The notes under the pieces: model-generated
Seen by the model: only the letters and a program-made list of their open reading frames with translations
The model's database searches: none
What the model was told of the DNA's origin: nothing
Shown here: positions 7,448-17,435 of the stretch, one piece after another
How positions within the stretch are numbered: the first letter of the stretch is position 1
How the letters are laid out: every line of letters begins with the position of its first letter
Source: Trichomonas tenax
Taxonomy: Eukaryota > Parabasalia > Trichomonadida > Trichomonadidae
DNA length: 35,332 bases
NCBI GenBank assembly: GCA_023091735.1
Contig: JALKBU010000525.1
Span: 1-35,332 of the forward strand
Reading direction: 5' to 3'
Made by a program: the position numbers and the translations under genes

Positions 7448-10318
7448 TTAAACATTTGACACTCTTCTAACGATTCCACTGGAAGGACGAACAATCTTCT
7501 GTCTGGATGTCTTCGAGCCTGATACTTTCCTCTCCGTCGGCATATCGGCCGATGAATGGCCAAGAATATCGATGATGTGGTTAAACGTATATTCAATTTC
7601 CTCTGATTTTTGCTGTGACTCAGTAACAAGTGTGAAAAGTCGACCATTGAACTGAAGAGGATCGCTTGGTGTGTTAATATAGTCACTGAGCATGTTTGAA
7701 ATTATATCGCATAAATTCTCAATCTTTTCATTGAGTAATTCGTCACCAAGGATATAGTTCTTGTTTTTGATCTCCTCTTCTTTCATTACAGCGGTCCTAT
7801 CGAACTGGTCTTGGTTTTCTTTCTTCAATTTTGCAATTTTTTCACCAAAATCTTTGGAATTTTCCTTCATTGTTGTCTTTTTGGCTTCGATTCTGTTTCT
7901 TAATGCATCTTTCTCCGTTTTGTGTTTGTCCTGCGCAGCTTGAAGCCTCTCAGCTTGTGGAATTTTCATCTGCTGGAGTTTCTCGTCCTTTTCAGCTTTA
8001 GCTTGATCGATTTCAACCTGTGCTTCTTCGAATTTTCCTGCAAACACTGCATTTTCTTCATCTATTTTAGCATTTATTTCGTTTTTGGCACTCTCTATTT
8101 CACTCTTTGCGCGCTGTATTTCATCCTTTATCTCTCTGACTGCATCATCATACATTTGATTCAATTGATCACACGAAAACTGGAAAAGCGCTTCTTTCGC
8201 TGATATTACTTCTTTCAATTCTTTCTCTTTTGAACCATCAGCCAACACTCTGATTTGCTCTTTGATTTTTTCGCACTCTGCTCTGATTTGGCGCATTCCC
8301 CATCCTGTTTCTCTTCTCATTTGCGAGATATTGTCATTCATTGAGTTTTTGCATTCCCTGACAAGTCTGATATGCGTAATGATCTCAAAACCACGCTGAT
8401 TCGCTTCTGTGTCATAGAGCTGTGATAGGTTATCAATCACCTGTGTTAGTTTTACCTGTAATGCATTGATGCTGTCGTTGAAACTCTTCTTTATTTCTTC
8501 CTCATCTGTCGTCATTTTCCTTTTAACTGTTCTGATTGCTTTCTCTGAGTTCATGAGCTCTATGTCTAACTTCTCTGATTGCTCTTGGTTATATTTTTTG
8601 ATAAAGTCTATTTGCCCGTTAATGTTGTTTAAGTTCGTGAGTAATATATCTTTTTGGCGTGTGAAGAAAGAACTTTCCGCGATGACTTTTGATTTTTCTT
8701 TTGGCACTTTGTAGACTTCTTTGAGCTCTTCTCTTCTTTTGCTTACTACTTCGTCGAATGAAGCTTTGACTGCTTTCTCTTTTTCAATGCATTTACTCTT
8801 CCTTTCTTTGAGTCTTGAGTTTATATTTTCAAACTTTTGAGTGATTTCGACTTCAGATTTCGATATATTTTCTTTGTTTTTCTGTTTATTGTTCGCGTTT
8901 GCATCATTTGTCTGCTTCTGCACATCTTCTAATAGCTGTATTAATATCTTCTTTTGGTCATTAAACTCCCGTCTATATTTCTTCTGTGCTTCCTTTGTTT
9001 CATTTGTGTTTGATGTGATTTTGTTTTCTATGTAAGTATTGATTAAAGGCAATATTTCAACAAATACTTTCTGACCTGATTTTGCAGCTGTCTCTAAGTC
9101 CATTGAAGCTATCTTTGTGATAAATGCATCTTTCTTTTTCTGTAATGCGTTTATTTGTTCATTGATGAACTTCTTTGATTTATTTAACAAACTTGAACTC
9201 GTTTTATGAAGTTCTTCAACTTGAGATTGCGTTTTTGCAAGTTCATCCTGCATCTTTTGTTTTTCCATCTTAATGTCTTTCTCGCTCTCGCGTCTAAGAA
9301 GTTTTTCTGTCATCTGTTTGTCTCTTTCATCCATTTTAATTTTGTCTCGCAATTGATTAAGTTGCTGTTTCTGCCTTGATATTTGGGAGTTGATCTGTGT
9401 GATTTTCTTGTCCAGAGCAGTCCTATTCATCCTCATTTTCTTCTGGATTTGAAAGACAGCTGATTCAAAATCTGATTTTTCAGAATTTATCGATTTCTTG
9501 ACATCTCTCATCTGCATGAATAGATCTTTGATTTTGGCTTTAGCGTCTTCTTGCATTCTCTTCTTTGCATTAATAAAACTTTTTGTAGAACTTAATCTCG
9601 ATTTTAAGACTGAATTATAGTCTTCACGTATGACTTTCACATCCTGCTCTAGTGCCAAAAGCTTATTTCTTGAATCGATTAACTCTGGGAACCTGTCGCG
9701 AATATTTTGGCAAATCTTAGCTTGTGTTTCCAGTTTAAGAGATTTACAAAGCTTATTATGTTCGGCAGTGATATTCTTTAAGTTTTCTTTATGTGTTTTA
9801 TCCATTTCTGCGTTTTTATTTCGATATTCGCGAGTAAAAACTGAAATTTCTTTCTGTAAGATTGTGTTTGACTTCGAATTTTGGGTGTTTATTCCCTTTA
9901 TATCATTCTCAGTAGAGTCAAGGAACTGTGCAGCCGATTTTAAAGAAAACTTTTCAGCTTGAACAATCTGAGAGCCGAGATCTTTGAGTTCTTTTGACAT
10001 ATTTGCATATTGTTCATTGATGTCGGCGATTTTCTGCGCGTAATCAGCCTTCAATTGCTTGTATTCGGCGCCAAAAATCACGCAACAATCATCTATCTTG
10101 TTTCTGCGGTATTCAATAAGCTCATTTTGGCTATTGTCGAGTCTCTTTTCGGCTTTCGTGTTCATACTGTTGAGTTTCTTCTCGAATTTCGTTTTGATAA
10201 CTTTTCTTTCCGTATTATTGTCTATTATCTCGTTCTTCAGTTCGAACATGACTTTAAACAGCTGAGCGACCTTTTTACACGAATTATATCGAAATATCTC
10301 GTCCAGGTCCTCTTGCAT
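7448..10318 (-). CDS. Long SMC-like coiled-coil protein (hypothetical)
   Basis: 956 residues, nearly all predicted coiled coil and rich in Lys, Glu, Gln and Asn. There is no P-loop or signature motif, so it is not an SMC ATPase. The longest helical run spans about 60-880. A basic, Ser-rich tail of ~40 residues (SGSKTSRQKIVRPSSG) could be a targeting or microtubule-binding end. The ATG at 10318 is the first in the frame. Trichomonads encode many such proteins of unknown function. Its position next to a FOP-like gene hints at a cytoskeletal or basal-body role, but nothing in the protein proves it. Confidence 0.85.
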   Translation of the reverse strand: MQEDLDEIFRYNSCKKVAQLFKVMFELKNEIIDNNTERKVIKTKFEKKLNSMNTKAEKRLDNSQNELIEYRRNKIDDCCVIFGAEYKQLKADYAQKIADINEQYANMSKELKDLGSQIVQAEKFSLKSAAQFLDSTENDIKGINTQNSKSNTILQKEISVFTREYRNKNAEMDKTHKENLKNITAEHNKLCKSLKLETQAKICQNIRDRFPELIDSRNKLLALEQDVKVIREDYNSVLKSRLSSTKSFINAKKRMQEDAKAKIKDLFMQMRDVKKSINSEKSDFESAVFQIQKKMRMNRTALDKKITQINSQISRQKQQLNQLRDKIKMDERDKQMTEKLLRRESEKDIKMEKQKMQDELAKTQSQVEELHKTSSSLLNKSKKFINEQINALQKKKDAFITKIASMDLETAAKSGQKVFVEILPLINTYIENKITSNTNETKEAQKKYRREFNDQKKILIQLLEDVQKQTNDANANNKQKNKENISKSEVEITQKFENINSRLKERKSKCIEKEKAVKASFDEVVSKRREELKEVYKVPKEKSKVIAESSFFTRQKDILLTNLNNINGQIDFIKKYNQEQSEKLDIELMNSEKAIRTVKRKMTTDEEEIKKSFNDSINALQVKLTQVIDNLSQLYDTEANQRGFEIITHIRLVRECKNSMNDNISQMRRETGWGMRQIRAECEKIKEQIRVLADGSKEKELKEVISAKEALFQFSCDQLNQMYDDAVREIKDEIQRAKSEIESAKNEINAKIDEENAVFAGKFEEAQVEIDQAKAEKDEKLQQMKIPQAERLQAAQDKHKTEKDALRNRIEAKKTTMKENSKDFGEKIAKLKKENQDQFDRTAVMKEEEIKNKNYILGDELLNEKIENLCDIISNMLSDYINTPSDPLQFNGRLFTLVTESQQKSEEIEYTFNHIIDILGHSSADMPTERKVSGSKTSRQKIVRPSSGIVRRVSNV

Positions 10319-11195
10319 TGTTAAACGTTAATTTATTTTTAAAATTTTATTTGGCACTTTTTATTAATTAACCTTTAATATAACCTTTTTAAAATTCTAT
10401 GAGTTATTCATTTTTGTCACATTTTTAAAAAATTAGATGTTCAAAATTCTTGAGAAATATTTTTCTGACCAATCATTTTTGCTTGACTTATAATACTTAT
10501 AGCATGTTGGGAAAAATACTATCATAAAATGTTTGCTTTACTGGAGTCGTGAGAGAAAATAAAGCAATAGTAGATTTACTTTCTACATATTATGTAGTGA
10601 GCTCGAATTACAAATTACCAATTAAATCAACAAAAAGACAGCAGATGGTATATACATATCATTGTATTCCATTCAGTGATGTGTCGGTAGTATATAAAAT
10701 GATATTTAAAAATATAGATATTTTCTTATTTTCTATTATGAGTTAAAAATGTATTATTAGAAGACAATTCTGTCCGGCTGTGAGTGCACTTGAATAGCTT
10801 AAGCTTGATTGACCAAGAATATAACCAAAAATGGAACGCAAAATTCATAATAAATCCAAACTTTACAAATTATTTCAATTTTAAAAATTTAATATATCAT
10901 TGCTAACATAATTTCAGTCATATACAGATGATAATTGTCAAAAAATTGATACAAAAAGTGCCTCTAACTGTTTGGTCGGATAACTAAAGGCATCTGTATA
11001 AATCGCACATATGTATGAAATTCTAAATTCACCAGTTTTGGTCGCTAAATCCCATAAAAGGGAGTCAATACACTTTTTAAAATAATTTCTCAATAGTATC
11101 AATATAATCAAATAAATAATAAAAATATAATAATACGCTTAACTACACGATTAATACACAATATAATACGTCTTGATTAAACAACCCAGCGGAAT
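10319..11195. other. Intergenic stretch, nothing recognised
   Basis: About 880 AT-rich bases upstream of the long coiled-coil gene and downstream of the p101-like gene. A 65-codon frame at 10549-10746 begins with GTG and looks random. No RNA, repeat or transposon is recognised. Confidence 0.5.
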
Positions 11196-13400
11196 TTAAT
11201 TACAAAGCTGGAACGTAGCAAACCTAAGTTTGAGTTGCTCATTCGGCTGGTATGGGTCGTTCATCTTTGTTATCCTAATCGATTTAAGCGGCCCATAGAC
11301 TCTCTGGTCGATGATAACAGAGAATGGCGGTGATTTTTCTGTTGCCTCGAGCTTCCAGTCAGTTACGAGCTTGGATGTGATCTTGTCAGCAAACTTCGGG
11401 CGCCTGTTAGTTTCTGTGAGCTCGAATTTCTTGTTTGTCCACTCCAAGAAGACCCAGTTATCAGATGGCTTGACATTAGAGTCGCCACCGACGTTCCAGA
11501 CTGAGAGCGATGTGAGCTTCTCCTTCTCCATGACTTCTGTGCCGCGCATGACCTCTGTGACGCTCATCTTGAAGACGCTCTTTGGATGAACCTCTGGAGG
11601 CTTAACTAATGTCTGTCCTGCGAAGATATCGCCAAGGTGGATGGATGTCATCCATGGGACGATGATGGTCTTTGTTGGATCGTTGTCTGTAACTAATTCG
11701 GCCATCCAAATGTTAACGAGAACAGCATTGCGAGCAAATGTCAAGTAGTGCTGGATTGCGAACTGGATTTGGTTGAGCGGTGATGGATCTGAGAACCAAA
11801 CGTTGTTTGATGTGTTGCTTGTTCTTTCGATGATGGGTGGGAAATCAGCCGTTGACTCTTCGTTGTGTCTTGGTGCAGTTCCTGCAGCGCCTGTAAACGC
11901 ACTGCGAACGAATGAGGCGTAAATTGGGTCGCGATGGGCAATCGAATTTGCTAATTCGTTAACTGAGCTGTCATCAATTGGAAGTAAGTAAATTGTGAAG
12001 AAAACGCGTGAAAGTTGCTTCGATTTGTCGAGCATTGTGCTAACAAGGCCCTGGAGAACCGATGAAATGATGAGATCGTCGCCAGCGACAAGAATTGGCT
12101 GGTTGACAATGGATGTTTCGTCGGCTAATTGTGTGGCGCGGGCAATTGTTGCATCAACGAACGTGCGATTTAAGAGTGCAGGCATCGGTGTCATGAACAT
12201 GTATGTGTTTGTATCTAGCGGTGTAAGCATTGCAGGGTTTGGCTGGAAATTGAGAGAAAGACGGCACATATTGAGCGGGAAGATTAATGGCTGGAGAGAT
12301 TTCGAAGAAATTACTTGCTCCGGTGGGATATCCTCCTTAATCTTATATTTTGTCTTAATCGATGTGATAGATTCCTCATCAAACGAAAGTGTGTTGATAA
12401 TATTAATAAGTCTTTCGATAGAAAGGTCTTTTGTTGTGCGAAGAGTGTTTTGTACGAAGAATTTAGCAAAGTTGATAAAGCATGACTGAATGTTCTGGAA
12501 TTTTGTAGACAAGGAATAACAATAGTTTGTGAAAATGGAAGCTCTCTGATCAAAGAGGACTGGAATTGCTCCATCGAATGCGACGTTCATCGACGAAATA
12601 TCTTGAAGGCGCTGGTAGTAAGAGGAGCCTGGATACTGAAGTTCTCTCTTAATTTCAGCTCCTATATCATGGGCCATTCTTGAGACTGGCATCGGCTTCG
12701 CCAGGAATGTCACGATGAATGGTAAGCATTGATCAAGATAGACTGTGAATTTGCCTGGGAAACAAGTCAATATAAGCTGAATGAAGTGTAGGATGATGAT
12801 AGATTCTGTAAAATTAACCGAGCAGTCGAGCTTTGCCTTTAAGTCTGTAAAAAGCGGTTCTGCTTCTTCAAAAGTGGCGTTATTCAAGAACCTCAGCATT
12901 TTAAGAATCAAAAGCGTCCTTGTTAACTCGTTGAGTAATTTAGATTTCTGATCCGAAAGGAGTCCATCAATCATATTTCTAAACGTGAGTTTTGTTGTAA
13001 GGTAGTATTGAATTTTCGCTAAGACGATTGTAACGTCAGGAATGTTGAAAGAATATATTTTTTCGATGTATGGCGTGAAAGACTCTTTGTTGAAAACATC
13101 ACCGAACGTAATCGAAATGTTCAGCAAAACTGATAAAATCGAATTCATGTAAGGAGGCGCTGAATACACGTCCTTCGTTTTCGTCTTTTCGATATCTCCA
13201 ATGCAGAGCGCAAGGAATTGTGATAAAGCTAACTCCGCAAATTTCTGATTTCGCATATTATTCCAAAAGCTTTGGAGAAGACCAGGCGCAATCGAAAAAT
13301 TTTTGGATTTCATCGCAGAAAATTGTGGCTTCAGTAAAGTTGCCGCAACTTCGCCAATTTTATCCGGCTCTATAATAGGAAGGGAACCGATCTTCAGCAT
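11196..13400 (-). CDS. Helical-repeat protein with p101 (PIK3R5)-like C-terminal half
   Basis: 734 residues. Residues 1-380 look all-helical. From about 430 the order of elements recalls the PI3K class IB regulatory subunit p101. First comes QPILVAGDDLIISSVLQGL (a V.GDD strand-helix), then FFTIYLLPIDD, then NELANSIAHRDPIYASFV, matching the family's LATFLGRVDPWY block. Next is a helix ending in ARNAVLVNIWMAEL, a VTEV segment, and a final Trp-containing beta region with KSIRITKM near the end. In animals p101 links p110-gamma to G-beta-gamma at membranes. If right, this would be a PI3K adaptor; the match is from memory, and a PACS-like fold is an alternative. The ATG at 13400 is the first in frame, with TTTTGTCAAAAACC about 20 bases upstream. 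Confidence 0.5.
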   Translation of the reverse strand: MLKIGSLPIIEPDKIGEVAATLLKPQFSAMKSKNFSIAPGLLQSFWNNMRNQKFAELALSQFLALCIGDIEKTKTKDVYSAPPYMNSILSVLLNISITFGDVFNKESFTPYIEKIYSFNIPDVTIVLAKIQYYLTTKLTFRNMIDGLLSDQKSKLLNELTRTLLILKMLRFLNNATFEEAEPLFTDLKAKLDCSVNFTESIIILHFIQLILTCFPGKFTVYLDQCLPFIVTFLAKPMPVSRMAHDIGAEIKRELQYPGSSYYQRLQDISSMNVAFDGAIPVLFDQRASIFTNYCYSLSTKFQNIQSCFINFAKFFVQNTLRTTKDLSIERLINIINTLSFDEESITSIKTKYKIKEDIPPEQVISSKSLQPLIFPLNMCRLSLNFQPNPAMLTPLDTNTYMFMTPMPALLNRTFVDATIARATQLADETSIVNQPILVAGDDLIISSVLQGLVSTMLDKSKQLSRVFFTIYLLPIDDSSVNELANSIAHRDPIYASFVRSAFTGAAGTAPRHNEESTADFPPIIERTSNTSNNVWFSDPSPLNQIQFAIQHYLTFARNAVLVNIWMAELVTDNDPTKTIIVPWMTSIHLGDIFAGQTLVKPPEVHPKSVFKMSVTEVMRGTEVMEKEKLTSLSVWNVGGDSNVKPSDNWVFLEWTNKKFELTETNRRPKFADKITSKLVTDWKLEATEKSPPFSVIIDQRVYGPLKSIRITKMNDPYQPNEQLKLRFATFQLCN

Positions 13401-15001
13401 CAATTAAAGTCTGCGGTTTTTGACAAAAAAAACTAAATTAAAGTCTGTGATGTAAACTTCCCTGAGACCGCTGCTAACTGCTGTGGGGTCAGCCAAGCGA
13501 ACAGCGTTTGTTTTGATAAAAATATTATCTAAAACATCGAATTAGTCGATAATTTTGATATATTTGGACTCTCTAGTGTATTTAAAACCTGTTTCCGAAG
13601 GAATTTTTGAGATTCGGGTTTCAATGTAAGGAACGGAAATGAGGATGGATATAGCATGTGGAAGCAATAGGCTATCGGAATATCGCTGAAAATCGAATTT
13701 CGGATATTTGTAATTGGGTTGATAAAGAATTTCAAAGATTACGATTATTTTGCTTTAAAATTGTGTGTTGATTATTTTCGCCTCAAATTTATCCCTAATT
13801 CAGAGCAACCTTGCGATCACTATTATACTTTATATAGGATTTTTATCAATACTATATTCCAAACATGAGAAAAAAAAAGTTACAGAAAAAGATTGATTTG
13901 TCTTTGGTTATTGAATACAGCATTTCTTGGTTTCAGAAATATATAAAATTTTCCTCATTAAATGATAGCTGCCATCCAGTTTTATCATAACAAATTAAAA
14001 ATTGGACTATTTTCGTGATATGAAAGCCATGGATTTCAATAAAAAATGAAATGGAAAAAGTAAGATTTGAATAACCACATTTGAAAAACTGACATGATGA
14101 CTTCACTTCACATTTCATATAATTTCATTCTTCATAAATTCTGGATTTGGACTTACTGGCTTTAGGATTATCTGATTTCAACTTCGAATCTGAATTTTAC
14201 ATTGATTGTGAGATTTCTCGGATTTCGCCTCAAAACGGGGAAAAATATGGTTGTTGCAGTTCATTTCTGACCTTGCATAGTCTGATATTAAGCGTTTCAT
14301 TAGATGATTTCGACTTTACTTTTGGTCACTAATATCAACAGTATACTCCTGAAATTTTGTCCTCTTACCTTCATAAACATCATGATATGCCAATGTTCAA
14401 CTTATATCGAGAATATTAATGCTTTTTTTATCAATTTGTCTTCGATTGAAAAAAATGATACGTCAACTCTCTAATTCGAACGAAATCAACATTGTTAAAT
14501 TTTCATTTATCATGTGCACAGCCTATTAAACTTATTTGTGGGGTCTTAAACTTATTTTGGAATAAGTTTATTTGCAATTGAGTTCATTATAATTGAATTT
14601 TAACTTCAACACACCTGACAATGTTTTTAATTTTTGAATGTTATATGATCATCAGTAGCTGGAGCTTATTTATTGATTTTGTTTGAATTGATAATATCAA
14701 TCAAAATGATGCTCTAAAACATCGTTCAAATGCATGCCTGTTGTCTGTATATTACATATCAAAATGATTTTGGACCAATATTTGTATATCCAATCGAAGA
14801 AAAAAAACATTTTAAAATACTCTTTCAGAGTTGTATAAAATTAATAACTAGACGCTTGAGAACTTAATCTCAAAGTGCCATGACTTTAATATAATGATTA
14901 TATTAACATTAAAAAAAATCGTGATTTTGATTGTCTTTCCTTTTCCATTTTATAGTTTTGATTGTGTTCTTTCCAAATATTAAGAGATACATTATAAATT
15001 C
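13401..15001. other. Intergenic stretch with a GC-rich patch and a small hairpin
   Basis: About 1.6 kb without a supported gene. A GC-rich patch lies at 13459-13507. TAAACTTATT (14547-14556) and AATAAGTTTA (14561-14570) form a 10-bp stem with a 4-base loop, and an extra direct copy of AAACTTATT sits at 14528-14536. The remainder is AT-rich and shows nothing I recognise; short frames there start with TTG or lack family resemblance. Confidence 0.5.
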
Positions 15002-15847
15002 ATGCGGCAGATTATCAAAAAAATGGAAAGTTTCCTAAAAAATGCGTCTTGCTTTTGGTCGAGTGCCAAAGCAAACATTTTGACTGGCGTCGACGTGATT
15101 ATGGATGACACCGGAATCGATCCCATCAACATATCACCTGAGTTTACTAACACGAATCTAAAGTTTGTTTATTTAATGCAGCGAAGCAATCAAATTATCA
15201 ACGCTTTGAACAAACTGTGCAAGAGAATGATCAAACTGTCGGAATCCCAGTATAGTCTTGCGATGATGTTCTCGATTATTTACGATAAACCTGATTCAGA
15301 ATTAGGTGGAACTGCTCAAAAATACCTCGAATGCGCTAGAAAAGTTAAAGACCTCGTTGAGCAGTATGCAAAAATTAAGATTATTACTGATTTAAGATTC
15401 CCTGTTGTGAAATTTCACGCAGATGGAAATATTTTGTATAATGTTAGAAACGATATCAAAACTAATTTCTTGATGCACCAGAAATTCTCAAAAGAATACG
15501 AAAATCACTATAACAAGAACAGCGATGAATATATTCTTTCAAATTTGCTCAAAAATGTCGAAAATCATTACAAACTTTATACAGATGGAATAGCACACTT
15601 CACTGAAAATGTTGACAAGTTAACAAGTCAATTAAAACAAATTGATTCGGAATTAATCACAGTATATTCAATTTTAGAACGCGATTTCATTCAAGCTCTC
15701 ACTAAGATCTTCTCGTCAATCGATTCATATAATCCAGAGTTTTACGTGACGAATGATATCTTTGTTAACATTTCAGACAATGAAGAAGAAGATCTGAATG
15801 TGAAGGTCGCTCTTGACATTGATTGTCCGTCATTAGAACAGTTATAA
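15002..15847 (+). CDS. BAR/AH-domain-like protein
   Basis: 281 residues, mostly long helices. Seen: an amphipathic N-terminus (MESFLKNASCFWSSAKANIL), a helix with NQIINALNKLCKRMIKLSES, and a middle helix ending in VKDLVEQYAKIKIITDLRFP. This is followed by a long helix pair through YTDGIAHFTENVDKLTSQLK. This three-helix layout with an amphipathic N-terminus is what BAR-domain membrane-bending proteins show, and trichomonads carry many. The final ~35 residues are acidic. The start could also be the ATG at 15026. It converges on the TBC gene with 31 bases between stops. Confidence 0.5.
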   Translation: MRQIIKKMESFLKNASCFWSSAKANILTGVDVIMDDTGIDPINISPEFTNTNLKFVYLMQRSNQIINALNKLCKRMIKLSESQYSLAMMFSIIYDKPDSELGGTAQKYLECARKVKDLVEQYAKIKIITDLRFPVVKFHADGNILYNVRNDIKTNFLMHQKFSKEYENHYNKNSDEYILSNLLKNVENHYKLYTDGIAHFTENVDKLTSQLKQIDSELITVYSILERDFIQALTKIFSSIDSYNPEFYVTNDIFVNISDNEEEDLNVKVALDIDCPSLEQL

Positions 15848-15878
15848 TTAATATTTACAAAAAAAAACAATATTAAAA

Positions 15879-16919
15879 TCATATATTAAGATGTCCAAGG
15901 AACGAATGGAATGCAGATAATGGCTGACCATCGACTGTTGGACCACTTTCTTCGACGAGTTTAACAGCTCTTGCTCTGAGATCTTTCAAATGAGCTCTTG
16001 AGAATGCGCGAAGGCCGAATGCTACTGACATAAGTTGGTTCTGATCAACGATGTTGCACTGGACTCCTTTTAGAGTTTTTGTGAAATTTTTTGGTTTTGC
16101 AGCCTTCATTATATCATTGTTTGTTTTGAGGATTGCAAGGGCAACTCTGAAGATGATTTTCTGTCCCTCAAGGAAGAAAGAGTCCCAAATTCTAACAACA
16201 GTTGGAATTGGAAGAGTATTTGAAAATAATGTCAGAATCCAATTGCTAGTAGCTTGAGCCCACTGAAAATTTGCAGCCTTTGCGATCTCTGCTATTTCTG
16301 GCTGCCTTTCATTGATTAATATGTTAATCATGCAAATATCAGTTTGATAGTCCTTCATCTCGGGTGTGAAGTATCCCTTTGGTAAATAGTTTTCTACAAT
16401 TGCAAGTAATAAGTAAAAGGCATGTGTATCATTTTTCATGACAGCAAGACAAACTGCTGCGACAAAGTTCAAAGATTGGCAATAACCAATCTCTGGATGG
16501 ACAACAGCGAATGCGTAGAGGATTATTTTGAGTGATTCTGGCGAAAAAACCTGAGATCCAGGAAATGTTCTTGGAATATCGACATCAATTGTTCGCTTGA
16601 TATCTTCTGGAATAACTTCGAACATTTTGGTTGATTCATCCCATAATTCTGGATTACTCGCCATTCTTTCGAAAATTTTGGTAATTTTAGCCCAAATGAT
16701 AGGTCTTAGTTCATTCGGAATGCCATTTCTCACTTGCTTCTTGAATTTTTTGTCGTCTAACTTGAATTGTTGTGAACCACCTTTTGATTGCGAATATTTA
16801 AACCATTCCTGATCGTTTTCAGCGATCTGGTTTGTGATCTTCTCGTAGTATAGCTGCATGTGCGCGTCATCGTATATGCGGCGGAATCCAAAATCGTCGT
16901 AGTTTGGATCTCTCGACAT
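15879..16919 (-). CDS. TBC-domain Rab GTPase-activating protein
   Basis: 346 residues with a TBC domain from about 64 to 290. Seen: the domain-opening motif RNGIPNELRPIIW, the catalytic IDVDIPR motif with the arginine finger at R117, and the second finger motif YCQ with Q148 inside HPEIGYCQSLNF. The later WILTLFSNTLPIPTVVRIWD block is also typical. Both catalytic residues are present, so it should be an active GAP that stimulates GTP hydrolysis on a Rab in membrane traffic. Nothing outside the domain identifies the Rab. The ATG at 16919 is the first in frame. Confidence 0.93.
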   Translation of the reverse strand: MSRDPNYDDFGFRRIYDDAHMQLYYEKITNQIAENDQEWFKYSQSKGGSQQFKLDDKKFKKQVRNGIPNELRPIIWAKITKIFERMASNPELWDESTKMFEVIPEDIKRTIDVDIPRTFPGSQVFSPESLKIILYAFAVVHPEIGYCQSLNFVAAVCLAVMKNDTHAFYLLLAIVENYLPKGYFTPEMKDYQTDICMINILINERQPEIAEIAKAANFQWAQATSNWILTLFSNTLPIPTVVRIWDSFFLEGQKIIFRVALAILKTNNDIMKAAKPKNFTKTLKGVQCNIVDQNQLMSVAFGLRAFSRAHLKDLRARAVKLVEESGPTVDGQPLSAFHSFLGHLNI

Positions 16920-17435
16920 AAATAAAAATGATTTGACGATAAAAAATTTTATTGATATCTAACGTTGTTATCGGTGAATTTTTGTCATGTAAAAATGTCA
17001 AAAATTTGTATTAGAGTTTGATCTTAACACTGATTTTGAACTTCTTAATATCACCACCCCATATAAATATATCCTTTCTATGCTTTATTGTCATTGCTCG
17101 GTGCTGATTCATTGATATTTTATCTCTTTTTCATTCATTTGAGCTTTTTGATAATAACCTTATTTCAAAAATATAACTTTGTCCTTTCACTTAAAATATG
17201 TGAATTTTTCTCAGCATATATCATATTCCTCAAAGAAAAAGACGAAATTATTAATTTTTGAAGAATAAAAATATGAATTTCTTAATCAAATATTAAAAAT
17301 TGTACAAAATCGTTAATAAATTTCGAAATAATTTAATGGAGTTCGCTTATTTTTAAGTGTATTTTCATATTAGAAGTCCTGTTGATTTTAAAGGTTATTT
17401 TTTTGTCAATGTCAAATTTTTGTCAAATTCACAAA
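16920..17435. promoter_or_regulatory. Divergent promoter region between TBC GAP and PSI-protein genes
   Basis: About 515 bases. Near the TBC gene, TGTCATGTAAA (16983-16993) and TGTCAAAAATT (16996-17006) sit 13 bases apart, about 65-85 bases from the start. Near the PSI gene, TGTCAA occurs three times (17404, 17410, 17421), the last followed within 10 bases by the ATG. Confidence 0.5.

Noticed and set aside
8441..8455. GTAAAACTAACACAG on the minus strand inside the long coiled-coil gene, like a trichomonad intron end
   Set aside because: The 15 nt are in frame, keep a normal coiled-coil sequence (LQVKLTQVIDN) and are too short for an intron; probably chance.
10549..10746. 65-codon plus-strand frame in the gap after the long coiled-coil gene
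   Set aside because: Starts with GTG, no family resemblance, AT-rich; not supported as a gene.
14147..14332. 61-codon plus-strand frame
   Set aside because: Starts with TTG, low complexity, no homology recognised.
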